Positions 16,029 through 24,825 of a stretch of DNA of 64,000 nucleotides are shown one piece after another. The position numbers and the translations under genes are program-made. Every line of letters begins with the position of its first letter. The first letter of the stretch is position 1. Source of the stretch: JBFWVJ01 sp050246795 (GTDB lineage Bacteria; Patescibacteriota; Gracilibacteria; JAUYGZ01); the NCBI GenBank assembly GCA_050246795.1, contig JBFWVJ010000001.1:248001-312000 (forward strand), read 5' to 3'. The notes beneath the pieces are model-generated. The model saw only the letters and a program-made list of their open reading frames with translations. It did not search any database and had not been told where the DNA came from.

Positions 16029-16097
16029 TTGGGGGAAAAAGAGCGTCTGGGATCCTTTGTTGCTACGATAAGGAATCAGACGCTGTTTTTCCCCCAA
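16029..16097. repeat. Long inverted repeat (MITE-like palindrome)
   Basis: Arms of about 21 bp (16029-16049 and 16077-16097) pair with one mismatch: TTGGGGGAAAAA plus GCGTCTG against CAGACGC plus TTTTTCCCCCAA. The loop is 27 nt and contains a weaker CCTT/AAGG pair. It lies between ftsX and ald and codes for nothing I can see. Confidence 0.75.
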
Positions 16098-16229
16098 ACC
16101 CCAATTGGGTGCTGTTTATTTATTCACCTTGCTCACCCTCCGAAAACCACTTTTTATTTAGTGTTTGTAAGTATGAATTATTCATGCTTAGAATGGCATT
16201 GAAGGTTTTTACTTTTTCATTTTCCCCTT

Positions 16230-17387
16230 ATGCCAAGCGTGACTATTGGTACTATTACCGAAATCAAAGACAATGAAAATCGGGTGGGGCTGACTCCTCA
16301 GGGGGTGAAGCAATTGGTTGAAGATGGCCACAAGGTTTTGGTACAGCGGCATGCGGGGAAGGGGGCGGGGTTTCATGATCATGATTATGTGGAGGCGGGG
16401 GCGGAGATCCGGCTTGATCCAGAATCGATTGCAAAGGACTGCGATATTTTGGTGAAGGTGAAAGAGCCACTGCCGGCGGAGTATCACTTGCTGGAGTTAT
16501 TAGCTGGGAAGACATTGTTCACCTATCTTCACCTTTCCGGAGTGGAGAAATCTTTGACCGAAAAATTATTACAAGAAAAAATTACCGCTATTGCCTACGA
16601 AACGGTGCAGGACCAGGAAGGTGGATTGCCTCTCCTCAAACCGATGAGCGAAGTAGCTGGAGTATTGGCGATCCAGTATGGAGCCGAGTATTTGCAAAAA
16701 AAGTATCATGGACGGGGAAAGACTTTAGGCGAAATCACGGGGGTTCAGCGCAGCCATGTCGTGGTGATCGGGGCGGGAGTAGTCGGCCTTAAATCAGCAC
16801 AAACAGCTGCTGGGATGGGATCTGATGTGACCCTGTTTGATATCCGTGAGGACGTTTTGAAACGTGCTGGAGATCAGCTCAAAGCTTATTTGGGGGATCA
16901 CTTGATGGGCCATGTGAAGCTGGAGATTTCTACTTCTGAAAAACTCAATGAAGCTTTGGCGACGGCGGATGTACTGGTGGGAGCGGTGTTAGTTCCTGGG
17001 ACAAAAGCTCCAAAAGTGGTGAGCGCTGAGCAAATTCATCTGATGAAATCAGGAGCGGTGGTAGTCGATGTGGCGATCGATCAGGGAGGGTGTATCGAAG
17101 GAGCTCGGGTCACCACCCACAGCGATCCGATTTATATGGTCGATGATAAGATTTTCTGTTGTGTCGCCAATATGCCCGGACAAGCCGCTCATCAGTCGAC
17201 CTATGCTCTCACGAATGCGACCTTGCCGTACTTGCGGAAACTTGCCAATGAAACCACGCCGTTTGCCAGCTTCAAAGCCGATGCCGGGTTTGCGAGGGGG
17301 CTCAATACCTTTCAAGGGAAGATTACTTACAAGGCGGTGGCGGAGGACTTGAAAATGAGTGAACAATACGATGAATTGGTCTGGTAG
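16230..17387 (+). CDS. ald: Alanine dehydrogenase
   Basis: 385 residues. NAD-dependent interconversion of L-alanine and pyruvate plus ammonia. Motifs: IKDNENRVGLTPQGV (substrate Arg), DILVKVKEP (Lys), LFTYLHLSG (His), PMSEVAGVLAIQ, the NAD-binding VVVIGAGVVGLKSAQTAAGMG and DVAIDQGGCIE. Length is close to the usual 370. It links carbon and nitrogen metabolism, and could feed alanine to cell-wall synthesis. A large repeat tract follows its stop. Confidence 0.94.
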   Translation: MPSVTIGTITEIKDNENRVGLTPQGVKQLVEDGHKVLVQRHAGKGAGFHDHDYVEAGAEIRLDPESIAKDCDILVKVKEPLPAEYHLLELLAGKTLFTYLHLSGVEKSLTEKLLQEKITAIAYETVQDQEGGLPLLKPMSEVAGVLAIQYGAEYLQKKYHGRGKTLGEITGVQRSHVVVIGAGVVGLKSAQTAAGMGSDVTLFDIREDVLKRAGDQLKAYLGDHLMGHVKLEISTSEKLNEALATADVLVGAVLVPGTKAPKVVSAEQIHLMKSGAVVVDVAIDQGGCIEGARVTTHSDPIYMVDDKIFCCVANMPGQAAHQSTYALTNATLPYLRKLANETTPFASFKADAGFARGLNTFQGKITYKAVAEDLKMSEQYDELVW

Positions 17388-17575
17388 GGAGGGGAAGGGG
17401 GGGAAGGGTCGTAAGGGTCGTAAGGAGCTTAAGGGTCGTAAGGATGGGGGGGGAAGGGTCGTAAGGGTCGTAAGGAGCTTAAGGACCGTAAGGATGGGAG
17501 GGGAAGGGGGAGAAGGGTCGTAAGGGTCTTAAGGAGCTTAAGGACCGTAAGGATGGGAGGGGGTGTGAAGATGGT
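17388..17575. repeat. Three-copy long repeat of 9-bp units
   Basis: A G-rich spacer plus AAGGGTCGT-AAGGGTCGT-AAGGAGCTT-AAGG units, starting at about 17404, 17454 and 17513. Copies are 50-59 bp apart and differ by a few bases. Nothing in it looks coding. Confidence 0.9.
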
Positions 17576-17606
17576 GGGGGGGCTTCTTCATTTTTGGCGG
17601 AAATTA

Positions 17607-17615
17607 TGGTATAAT
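17607..17615 (+). promoter_or_regulatory. Extended -10 promoter of ATPase gene
   Basis: TGGTATAAT within TTATGGTATAAT, with no clear -35. An almost identical TATGGTATAAT precedes the DGR target gene at 23370-23378. Confidence 0.55.
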
Positions 17616-17666
17616 TGGATTGATATAAGGGGATTTTTGTCCTTTCAGGATGAAAATCGTACCGAA

Positions 17667-17685
17667 CCCCGCACTACATGCGGGG
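17667..17685 (+). other. Leader hairpin
   Basis: CCCCGCA/TGCGGGG around a 5-nt loop in the leader of the large ATPase mRNA, 80 nt before the start codon. No T-run follows, so it is not a simple terminator; it may be an mRNA-stability or control element. Confidence 0.5.
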
Positions 17686-17764
17686 GACTCTGTTCTTTGT
17701 AGGCCCATCCGAGAGTTTTTCTGGCTTATGAAGGACGCAGGAGGCTTATATACTCATTTCTTTC

Positions 17765-20700
17765 ATGCCGGATTCGTTGTTTGTGACCATTCTTCTGGGA
17801 TTGGTTGCTGCCGTCGTTGCATACCATTTGATCTTCTTTTTCTTTTCGAAACTGATTCGCTCCCGCGAACGTCTTTTTTATGAAAAAGAACCGATGGTGC
17901 TGCTGAGGATGAAAGTCCCCAAGGAAGATGAAAAAGCCCCTACGAAGGGTCCTATTGTGATGGAGCAGATCTTTAATACGCTTTATGGGACTTACAAGCC
18001 TATTGGATTTTTGTCACGGGTGTTTTGGGGCAAGCCTCAGTCGAAAATGAGCTTTGAGATTGCTCATTTGAATGGCCAAATTTTCTTTTATGCTCATGTG
18101 CCCAAAAAGTTCCAAAAGCTGATCGAAGGGCAGATTTATGCGCAGTATCCGGAGGTGGAGATGGATGAAGTGGTGGATTTTATAGAGGAGGCGGAAAGGG
18201 GGATGGAAGTCAGAAATTCAAAGTTCAAAACTCAACATTCGACATCGGAAATTCAAACGGTTGCTCTTCAAGAGGAGCCGGTTTCGGATTTGGAATTTCG
18301 TGCTTCGAATTTTCAAGAGGTGGGTTTGGGGAAGGTCTGTGTGGCCGAGATGGGACTGATGTCGCCCTTTATTTGGCCGTTTAAAACCTATGATTTTTTC
18401 GTCGATAAGGAAGACAAGACGCAGGTCGATACACTTTCTGCTTTGACTTCGGCGATGAGCAAGCTAAATCACGAGGCGGATCAGGCTTGGTTTCAGATGG
18501 TCATTCGTCCGATGAATCCGCTTTGGCAACGATTTGCTGGCAGAGGATTTAATACTCTCAAAGCGGGTTATTTCAATCGTTGGGATTGGTCTGCTTCTTG
18601 GTTTTTGGGGTGGTATTGCACCACTTCTTTTTGGCACAACTGGATCATCAAGGTCCCGATGACCTTTTTCCTCAAGTTGTTTTGGCGAATGTTTGGACTC
18701 TTGAAGCCGGTGGAAGTCGGATCGGTGACTGAGCGTCAAGAAGTGGGATACAGCCAGTGGGAGTTGCCGAATCGAAAGCTCTCGAAAATTGGTTTTGAGG
18801 CGGCAATTCGGGTTGGATACATGAGTCGGATGGGCGATGTCGTCTCTGCTCGAATTAAAACTGAAGAAATGGCTTCGAGTTTCAATCAGTTTCAATGGCC
18901 CAAGGTCAATGGCTTGAAAATTGCAAAGATAGGTGAACAAAAAGCCCTGCTTGAACGAATGAAGTCACGGTATATCGAGCCTGGGATGCTGTTGACGGTG
19001 GACGAATTGGCAACGCTCTATCACCTGCCGATGTGGAACTTGGAGACACCGAATATTGCCTGGGTCAGGGCCAAGAAATTGGAAGCGCCGCCAGAGCTGC
19101 CCACTCCAAAGAATTCAGAAGATATCACCCTGCTCGGGCGAACGAATTTCCGCGGGGAATACAAGTCCTTCGGGATCAAAACCGAAGACCGACGTCGCCA
19201 TATGTACATCATCGGGAAGACCGGTATGGGGAAATCGACCGTGTTGGAAAATATGATTTACGATGATATCCAAAAAGGTCGCGGGGTGGCGGTGGTGGAT
19301 CCTCACGGTGAATTGGCTGACAAGGTGACGGCGATGATCCCTCCCCATCGGATCAATGACGCTGTGATTTTTGATCCTTCTGATACCAATTACCCGGTGT
19401 CCTTCAATATGCTGGAGGTCAAAACGCCGGAGCACCGACCCCTGGTGGCTTCGGGGCTCGTTGGCGTGTTCAAGAAAATGTATGCCGAGAGTTGGGGGCC
19501 GCGTCTCGAATATATATTGCGAAACTGTATTTTGGCGCTGACGGAATTCGAGGGAGCGACACTGCTGGGGATCCCTCGGATGCTGGTGGACCCCATTTAT
19601 CGGGAAAAAGTGGTGGAACGAATCACGGATCCCGTGGTGAAAGCCTTCTGGGTCGAAGAATTCGCCAATATGTCCGACAAGCTGCGAACGGAGGCGATTT
19701 CTCCGATCCAAAACAAGGTCGGGCAGTTCCTGTCTTCGCCGGTGATCCGAAATATCCTGGGACAGGTGAAGAGTTCGATCGATATCCGTTTCGCGATGGA
19801 TACCAAGAAAATCTTTATTGTGAATTTGTCCAAAGGGAAGATCGGGGAAGACAATTCTTCGCTGCTGGGTTCAATGCTTATTACCAAATTTCAGCTGGAT
19901 GCGATGAGCCGTGCCGATGTGGAAGCTCACGAACGTGAGGATTTTTACCTCTATGTCGATGAATTCCAAAACTTCGCCACGGATTCTTTCGCGACCATCT
20001 TGTCAGAGGCTCGAAAATACAAACTGAACCTGGTGATGGCGAATCAGTATGTTCAGCAAATGGAAGAAGAGGTGATGTACGCGGTGTTTGGGAACGTGGG
20101 TTCCCTGATCACCTTCCAGGTGGGCTTTGACGACGCGGAGTATTTTTCCAAGCAGTTTGCCGAGGTGGTTATGCCGAATGACATTATTTCTTTGCCGAAG
20201 TTCACGGCGTATATCCGACTGCTCGTCGATAATATGCCGACGAAAGTGTTTTCCGCTGTGATGAACCCGCCCGTGGACGTGGACATGAAGTCTCCTGAGC
20301 GGCAAAAAGTCTTGAAGGCTTCACGAGACCGCTACGGAAGTGACAAGCTCCAAGTGGAGGACAAGATCAAAAAATGGAGTTCTCAGATCGCTGCCCCGGA
20401 AATGAAGAAAGCTTTGGCGGCCAAGAGTGGGGGGATGGGAGGAGCTGGAGTTCGCTGGCGGTATGACCGCAACAGGTCGGAATTTGAAGAATTGATCAAT
20501 AGTTCGGGAAAGAAGTTTAAGAGCCTTGACCGGAATGATTTTGAAAAGTACGCCGTCAAAGACGCGGTGAATGAGTATGTGTACCATATTCCAGAGGATC
20601 AGATGATCATTCATTCGCGGATCGACAACCAGGGCAATATTTTCAACAAAAAAGAGAATAAGATTTTGTTTTTTAAGTACGACAAGAAGGACCCGACCAA

Positions 20701-21121
20701 GCAAGAGTTGACGGCTGAAGTGGAAAAAGCACCAGGATGGCAGTTGGGAGTCAATAAAGCCATTGGTGGCGGATTTAGAAGTCCGAAGAATAAGGAAGAG
20801 CAAGAGGAGGTCTACACTAAAGCCGGCTATTCATTTGAACTCGTCGATCGGAAGAAGTTTGAAGAGCTTGGTTTGGAGAAGGCTTTGAATGAACTGGTGT
20901 ATTTGATAAAGAAGGGTACGGATGGTACGAAGGGTACGGACGGTACGAAGGAGTTGGTAGTGATAAGCGCTTTGGATCCGCAGGGGGGGTGTTTTACTCG
21001 AAATCCCGATCAGGTGATCAGGATCGGGGAGGTGAGTGGAGGGCAATTCAAAGAGCTGAAGACGGTGAAAAAGAGTCTTGAGTGGATGGGGGAGCTGGAG
21101 GGGGTGCTGAAGGCTTTGTAG
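17765..21121 (+). CDS. TraG/VirD4-type DNA-transport-like ATPase, long form
   Basis: 1118 residues. An N-terminal membrane helix (about 5-30) is followed by a long cytosolic region with family-specific N-terminal domain. The RecA-like motor has Walker A GKTGMGKST (about 483-491), VVDPHGELADKV, and Walker B YLYVDEFQNFATDSF (about 728). This matches the TraG/VirD4-like TraM-recognition ATPases common in CPR genomes. The C-terminal 215 residues hold a duplicated module (about 906-975 and 1016-1090), each with a LDRxxFEKxxxxxAxNExVYxI pattern, absent from the paralog at 58055. Two in-frame repeat insertions occur (about residues 155-185; GTDGTKGTDGTK near 1053). No other secretion or conjugation genes adjoin. 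Function unknown: DNA or protein transport is inferred. Confidence 0.85.
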   Translation: MPDSLFVTILLGLVAAVVAYHLIFFFFSKLIRSRERLFYEKEPMVLLRMKVPKEDEKAPTKGPIVMEQIFNTLYGTYKPIGFLSRVFWGKPQSKMSFEIAHLNGQIFFYAHVPKKFQKLIEGQIYAQYPEVEMDEVVDFIEEAERGMEVRNSKFKTQHSTSEIQTVALQEEPVSDLEFRASNFQEVGLGKVCVAEMGLMSPFIWPFKTYDFFVDKEDKTQVDTLSALTSAMSKLNHEADQAWFQMVIRPMNPLWQRFAGRGFNTLKAGYFNRWDWSASWFLGWYCTTSFWHNWIIKVPMTFFLKLFWRMFGLLKPVEVGSVTERQEVGYSQWELPNRKLSKIGFEAAIRVGYMSRMGDVVSARIKTEEMASSFNQFQWPKVNGLKIAKIGEQKALLERMKSRYIEPGMLLTVDELATLYHLPMWNLETPNIAWVRAKKLEAPPELPTPKNSEDITLLGRTNFRGEYKSFGIKTEDRRRHMYIIGKTGMGKSTVLENMIYDDIQKGRGVAVVDPHGELADKVTAMIPPHRINDAVIFDPSDTNYPVSFNMLEVKTPEHRPLVASGLVGVFKKMYAESWGPRLEYILRNCILALTEFEGATLLGIPRMLVDPIYREKVVERITDPVVKAFWVEEFANMSDKLRTEAISPIQNKVGQFLSSPVIRNILGQVKSSIDIRFAMDTKKIFIVNLSKGKIGEDNSSLLGSMLITKFQLDAMSRADVEAHEREDFYLYVDEFQNFATDSFATILSEARKYKLNLVMANQYVQQMEEEVMYAVFGNVGSLITFQVGFDDAEYFSKQFAEVVMPNDIISLPKFTAYIRLLVDNMPTKVFSAVMNPPVDVDMKSPERQKVLKASRDRYGSDKLQVEDKIKKWSSQIAAPEMKKALAAKSGGMGGAGVRWRYDRNRSEFEELINSSGKKFKSLDRNDFEKYAVKDAVNEYVYHIPEDQMIIHSRIDNQGNIFNKKENKILFFKYDKKDPTKQELTAEVEKAPGWQLGVNKAIGGGFRSPKNKEEQEEVYTKAGYSFELVDRKKFEELGLEKALNELVYLIKKGTDGTKGTDGTKELVVISALDPQGGCFTRNPDQVIRIGEVSGGQFKELKTVKKSLEWMGELEGVLKAL

Positions 21122-21123
21122 TG

Positions 21124-21465
21124 CTATCGGCCGAAGAGATGGTCGATGCCCTCGAAAACCAGATCCATGTCTTCCTGATGAAGTTGGCCTGCTTTTCTCT
21201 CGAGCCGTGATTTGTCGAGTGTATACATGTGGCTCACGTTGACGACGCTGTCTTTTTTGAGCCCGCTTTTTTTAGCGGGAATCAAAACATTTCCGGGAAT
21301 ATGTTTAAGATCAGTGTTTGAGCTCATGGCAACTACGACCACCGTCCTGATTCCTGTCTGGTTGATGAGGCTTTGTTGCAAGATCAGAGCTGGATGTACC
21401 CCGCGCATTTCTGAGCCTGTGGATGGGGAAAACTCTACCCAATAAATGTCTCCTTGTTTTACCAT
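21124..21465 (-). CDS. PemK/MazF-family endoribonuclease toxin
   Basis: 113 residues from the ATG at 21465 (a longer frame upstream lies inside the antitoxin gene). The PemK/MazF fold is clear: VKQGDIYWVEFSPSTGSEMRGVHPALILQQ, VVVVAMSSNT, GNVLIPAKKSGLKKDSVVNVSHMYTLDKSRL. The family cuts mRNA at short motifs, slowing growth. Its start codon overlaps the antitoxin end by 7 bp, so the two are translationally coupled, antitoxin first. Confidence 0.92.
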   Translation of the reverse strand: MVKQGDIYWVEFSPSTGSEMRGVHPALILQQSLINQTGIRTVVVVAMSSNTDLKHIPGNVLIPAKKSGLKKDSVVNVSHMYTLDKSRLERKAGQLHQEDMDLVFEGIDHLFGR

Positions 21466-21710
21466 TTTTCGGGGAGTGAGCTGACCTTGAGCCACATTTC
21501 AGCTGTTTTTCGTCCTTCTTCTTGGTTCTTTTTCTTTGAGAAAAATTTCTCATATCCTTTGGCTATGGCGATTTGCTGGTACTGCTTGGCGATAAGGCTT
21601 GCTCCTTCGCTGAGGATGCTGCTGCGGGATATATTGAGTTCTTTGGCTAGCTTATCGATCATTTCAAGGAGGTTGGTGGGGATGCTGATGGCGACTTTGC
21701 GGGTTTTCAT
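21459..21710 (-). CDS. Ribbon-helix-helix antitoxin
   Basis: 83 residues. The N-terminal ribbon-helix-helix (VAISIPTNLLEMIDKLAKELNISRSSILSEGA) binds DNA; the charged C-terminal half (YEKFFSKKKNQEEGRKTAEMW) is the likely toxin-binding segment. It neutralises the downstream PemK/MazF-like toxin and should repress its own promoter, which has matching repeated TAGTAT/ATACTA sites. Confidence 0.88.
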   Translation of the reverse strand: MKTRKVAISIPTNLLEMIDKLAKELNISRSSILSEGASLIAKQYQQIAIAKGYEKFFSKKKNQEEGRKTAEMWLKVSSLPEKW

Positions 21711-21732
21711 AAGGGTTTTTTAAAACTGCTAG

Positions 21733-21777
21733 TAGTATAACAAATGGTCATACTATTGGCAATACCTTTGGTAGTAT
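21733..21777 (-). promoter_or_regulatory. Toxin-antitoxin promoter and operator
   Basis: On the minus strand TTGCCA (21757-21762), 17-bp spacer, TATACT (21734-21739). TAGTAT half-sites at 21733-21738 and 21772-21777 and an inverted ATACTA at 21750-21755 overlap the promoter, as expected for autoregulation by a ribbon-helix-helix dimer. Confidence 0.75.
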
Positions 21778-22496
21778 CAGGAAATACCTAAAGAAAGGTC
21801 GAACAAAAATACTATGGTTGCGAGCGAGCATCCTAGCAAAAAATAGAACGGCAGCACGCTTCTTTCCCGGGAGTGAATTTCTCGTATCATGACATAGGTG
21901 AGGGCTCCGGCGAAGATACTTGTCAAAAGGACTTGGATGACCATCGGAATTTGGATCGCATATGCTAAAAAAGCCCCATAAAATGGCGTAGATGAGGAAA
22001 GGGTCCTGAGAAATTTTTCTTTCGGGGAAAGGGGTTTTTGATGTTCGTGGATGGCATGAAAAGACAGCGCATTGATGAGGCTGAAAAAAACGATGATGAT
22101 AAGAAGCATGGCATATTGGCTTGGATTGCCCTCTAATGAGGAATAAGAGATCATCCCTACCAGGATGCCGGAGCTTATAGAGACGGAGGAGTTGAGAAGA
22201 TCCACCGCGTACCATTTTTTTTCTGCTGCTTTTCCTTGGAGCGCAGCGCGTTCGATGAAAAAGAACAGAATAAACGATGCCGGAAGGATGAGGGTCAGCA
22301 ACTCATGAGTGGAATGAATGCTTTTAAAATTATTGTTGAGTATCTCCGCAAAGATGACAACGATGGAAGCTCCTGTGATAAACGAAATCACCTTTCTCCC
22401 TTCCCTTATGCAGGCGAGGCAGAAAAAATATTCAAAATATTTTATGGCGGACAATCCGGCCAGAAAAATGAGGAAAAAGAAGAGTGTTGGATTCAT
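21777..22496 (-). CDS. Polytopic membrane protein, unknown
   Basis: 239 residues from the ATG at 22496 (255 from 22544, which adds non-hydrophobic residues). About seven or eight membrane helices with charged loops (IERAALQGKAAEKKWYAVD, AIHEHQKPLSPKEKFLR). The layout resembles ZIP-type metal permeases, but the ZIP histidine motifs are not there, so I do not assign it. It is divergent from the Crp/Fnr regulator at 22607, a common arrangement for a regulator and its target. Its end lies right at the toxin-antitoxin promoter. Confidence 0.6.
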   Translation of the reverse strand: MNPTLFFFLIFLAGLSAIKYFEYFFCLACIREGRKVISFITGASIVVIFAEILNNNFKSIHSTHELLTLILPASFILFFFIERAALQGKAAEKKWYAVDLLNSSVSISSGILVGMISYSSLEGNPSQYAMLLIIIVFFSLINALSFHAIHEHQKPLSPKEKFLRTLSSSTPFYGAFLAYAIQIPMVIQVLLTSIFAGALTYVMIREIHSRERSVLPFYFLLGCSLATIVFLFDLSLGIS

Positions 22497-22606
22497 ATGT
22501 GGAGTGGGTGTATGGAAAGAGTAAAAGAATTGACGGTAAAGCAATACGGAACGGACTGGCGTAACGAACTCAAAAATGGTAGATTCATTGGGTTCTCAGA
22601 TATTCT

Positions 22607-23287
22607 ATGGATCAAAAAAAAAGTGTTTGCTACCTGACAGATTTTCACTTTTTTGACGCTCTCCCGGGAGAAGAAATTCATTCCATGGCATCTTCCGCTC
22701 ATGAAATAAACTTCAAAAAGGGGAGCAGTATTTATTCTCCGCATCAGGAACTCGGACTCATTTACCTTCTGAAACAGGGCGAAGTGTCCCTTTACCATTC
22801 TTATAACGGAAAAAGAGAAGTTTTTGATGTGGTTGGCCCTGGAACTCTGTTTGGAAGTTTTTCCATGCAGCCGGAGCTTCCTTCTCACTACGCTGAAGCG
22901 AATCGAGATGCTGTTCTTTGCGCCTTCACAGTGCATGATTTTTTGAAGGTTTTGAGTTCCAAGCCGGATCTCCTGGCCCGTTTTATTCAAGCGATGTCGC
23001 AGCGACTGCAGGATTATGAACAGAGATTGGGAAACAGCCTTCTTCCCGCGAAGGAAAAAATTTATCGTGAACTCCTGCGTCTTCAGGAGAAGAAAAAGGA
23101 AGGATTTTTGAAAAAACTCTTTCAGATTCCTTTGCGGATGACGCACGAAGATATTGCCGATCTGACAGGACTCAATCGGGTGACTGTTACCAGATCCATA
23201 AAGGATTTGAAGGAGGAGGGTCGGGTGGTGATTGATTCCAAGAGTGGTGTTATTACGGTGCTGGAACGGACACCGTCCGAGGTGTAA
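22607..23287 (+). CDS. Crp/Fnr-family transcription regulator
   Basis: 226 residues. The N-terminal cyclic-nucleotide-binding-type beta-roll (about 15-120; INFKKGSSIYSPHQELGLIYLLKQGEVSLY, VVGPGTLFGSFS) leads to a dimer helix and a C-terminal Crp HTH (MTHEDIADLTGLNRVTVTRSIKDLKEEGRV). The cAMP-binding RxS motif is absent and there is no N-terminal cysteine cluster for an Fe-S centre, so the signal is unknown. It probably controls the divergent membrane protein and perhaps itself. Confidence 0.88.
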   Translation: MDQKKSVCYLTDFHFFDALPGEEIHSMASSAHEINFKKGSSIYSPHQELGLIYLLKQGEVSLYHSYNGKREVFDVVGPGTLFGSFSMQPELPSHYAEANRDAVLCAFTVHDFLKVLSSKPDLLARFIQAMSQRLQDYEQRLGNSLLPAKEKIYRELLRLQEKKKEGFLKKLFQIPLRMTHEDIADLTGLNRVTVTRSIKDLKEEGRVVIDSKSGVITVLERTPSEV

Positions 23288-23369
23288 CTGAACGTTTTGA
23301 GGATGGGGGAGCGGAAACGATTTTCCTGGGTTTTTTTTGAAGTTTTTTTCCCAAAAATCCTCAAAAGTA

Positions 23370-23378
23370 TGGTATAAT
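23370..23378 (+). promoter_or_regulatory. Extended -10 promoter of DGR target gene
   Basis: TGGTATAAT, 23 bp before the ATG at 23402. The -35 is poor. The leader is short and A-rich with no Shine-Dalgarno sequence. Confidence 0.55.
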
Positions 23379-23401
23379 AAAACGAACTGTAAATAAAAAA
23401 C

Positions 23402-24415
23402 ATGTTTGACACAGGTCTTAGAGACCTCGAACGCCGCTGGATGGCAACGGGAAACGTCGATGATGAACGGCGATTCCTGGCCGAAAGAGTTCGGCAAGGA
23501 CAGTTGTCGAACCGTGTGCTTTTGAGGGCGGCGCTGTTTGGAAGCCCTGCTGCTCTGCTGGCGATCGGCGGATCACCCGAAGCTGACGATTCTCCTCTGA
23601 CGCAGGATGAAATGAATGAAGTCCTTCGGCTCGTCTTTGGCGGAATTGATCTGCCTCAGCGGACGCGAGAATTTCTTGAAAATATTGTTCAGCACGATCG
23701 TGAAGCGAGATCAACGCTCACTCACTACGAACTGGTTCAAGCTCGAGATAAAGCACCTCCAGATTCAGCAACGGCTTTAAAAGCCCTCATGGATGATCTC
23801 AAAGAGAACCAGAATCATCGTGAAGCGATTGCTCAGATGAATAGACCTGTTCTCCAATTCGTCCCCGTCTACGAACCAGAAGGCGCGGGATTTCAGCGAA
23901 TGGTCAATGCTTACAATTCTCATATTCCTCAAAGACTGAGAGAGATATTAGAAGAACGAGGACTAGATCCAACCTTTACTTGGCAAGACCTACAAGCTCG
24001 CTGGGAAATGAATTCAGAAACTCCTGGCAAAGTTGTTGGTTGGCAAGTGGCGGTAGTTGAGGGTGCCAAAGTATTGCCTCGGGGAAGTAATCCCTATGCT
24101 GGACAACCCGTGGAAGAACAACTTACTCAATCGAGAGAGGATGCTCGACGACAAGATCTTCAATTGTGTGATAAGAAGAAATATGATCTTCTGCAAATGA
24201 GGGAGATACAACAAGCGACACCTGAAACTCCTCTCGAACAATTAGGGATCGATCCTCAAAACTGGACGATTCTTGAAGATCCCACTCGTGAACACGGTTC
24301 GTTTGTTCCGAGCGGGAATTGGAGTGGTTCTCAGGTCTACTTCGATGTGAGCAATCCTGGTAGTCAGGATGAGGATGCCCGTTTCCGGTTCGCGGTGGTG
24401 GTAGATATTCCTTGA
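23402..24415 (+). CDS. Diversity-generating retroelement target (variable) protein
   Basis: 337 residues. No signal peptide or membrane segment. Residues 1-280 are charged and helical, unlike families I know. The C-terminal 55 residues (WTILEDP..., GNW, ARFRFAVVVDIP) have the look of the C-type-lectin-like fold of DGR variable proteins, where the variable surface lies at the extreme C terminus. Residues 298-334 are coded by the VR (24294-24403). Compared with the template, 13 residues are changed: 304, 308-310, 313, 315-317, 320, 321, 323, 325 and 333. Framework residues W307, Q311, F314, P319, R327, F328, R329 and F330 are unchanged. The role is probably ligand binding (inference); the ligand is unknown. 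Confidence 0.85.
   Translation: MFDTGLRDLERRWMATGNVDDERRFLAERVRQGQLSNRVLLRAALFGSPAALLAIGGSPEADDSPLTQDEMNEVLRLVFGGIDLPQRTREFLENIVQHDREARSTLTHYELVQARDKAPPDSATALKALMDDLKENQNHREAIAQMNRPVLQFVPVYEPEGAGFQRMVNAYNSHIPQRLREILEERGLDPTFTWQDLQARWEMNSETPGKVVGWQVAVVEGAKVLPRGSNPYAGQPVEEQLTQSREDARRQDLQLCDKKKYDLLQMREIQQATPETPLEQLGIDPQNWTILEDPTREHGSFVPSGNWSGSQVYFDVSNPGSQDEDARFRFAVVVDIP
24294..24403 (+). repeat. DGR variable repeat (VR)
   Basis: 110 bp aligned without gaps to the TR at 24826-24935. There are 15 differences and each falls on a TR adenine (A to G twelve times, A to T... in total 11 G, 3 T, 1 C by my reading; all A-derived). The last 20 bp before the end (GCCCGTTTCCGGTTCGCGG) are GC-rich and identical, as for an initiation-of-mutagenic-homing site. 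Similarity stops abruptly at both ends. Confidence 0.92.
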
Positions 24416-24825
24416 AATTTGATCTTTGCTTTTTCCTTAAATTTTTTCCTGCTTCGTCACACTCTCTTTCCATATCCACCAACTTCGAAGGACTTCGCCT
24501 TTTCTCGTGAGTCATTCAGGAGTATTTTTCAGGTGCGGTGAATAGAAACCTGAGTCGTCCGTCACAAACGGAAAAACCACAGGCTACCGTAAAATGTTAT
24601 TTCTCACAAAAAGGCCTTGTTCTAAGCCCACATGGCAAAGAACCAACTGGGTTTTCTGGCCCACTGTGAAAATTGGCTGAGAAATGCATTCACAACATAT
24701 TTACCACCACGTTTGAGCTCAGCTTATCCTCAAACCTCAGCATAGGTTCCAGAGGATGAAACATGCAAACCAATGCAGAAGCCCCGCTTGCGAGCTGGGT
24801 GGACACCTGACAAGTTGAGTCAACT
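24416..24825. other. VR-TR spacer, noncoding
   Basis: 410 bp with stops in all frames and no RT, Avd or other gene. It is the likely upstream part of the TR RNA. An inverted repeat GTTGA-G-TCAAC (24814-24824) ends 1 bp before the TR. An in-frame TGA (24816-24818) precedes the TR, so the TR is not translated as part of a longer protein. Confidence 0.6.

Noticed and set aside
17388..17575. Possible CRISPR array (three long repeats)
   Set aside because: Copies differ, contain internal 9-bp periodicity and have no unique spacers.
17650..17883. Small upstream open frame in the ATPase leader
   Set aside because: It overlaps the real start out of frame and has no conserved features; a leader-peptide role is possible but unsupported.
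21777..22496. ZIP-family metal transporter
   Set aside because: Helix number fits, but the histidine-rich metal motifs of ZIP proteins are missing.
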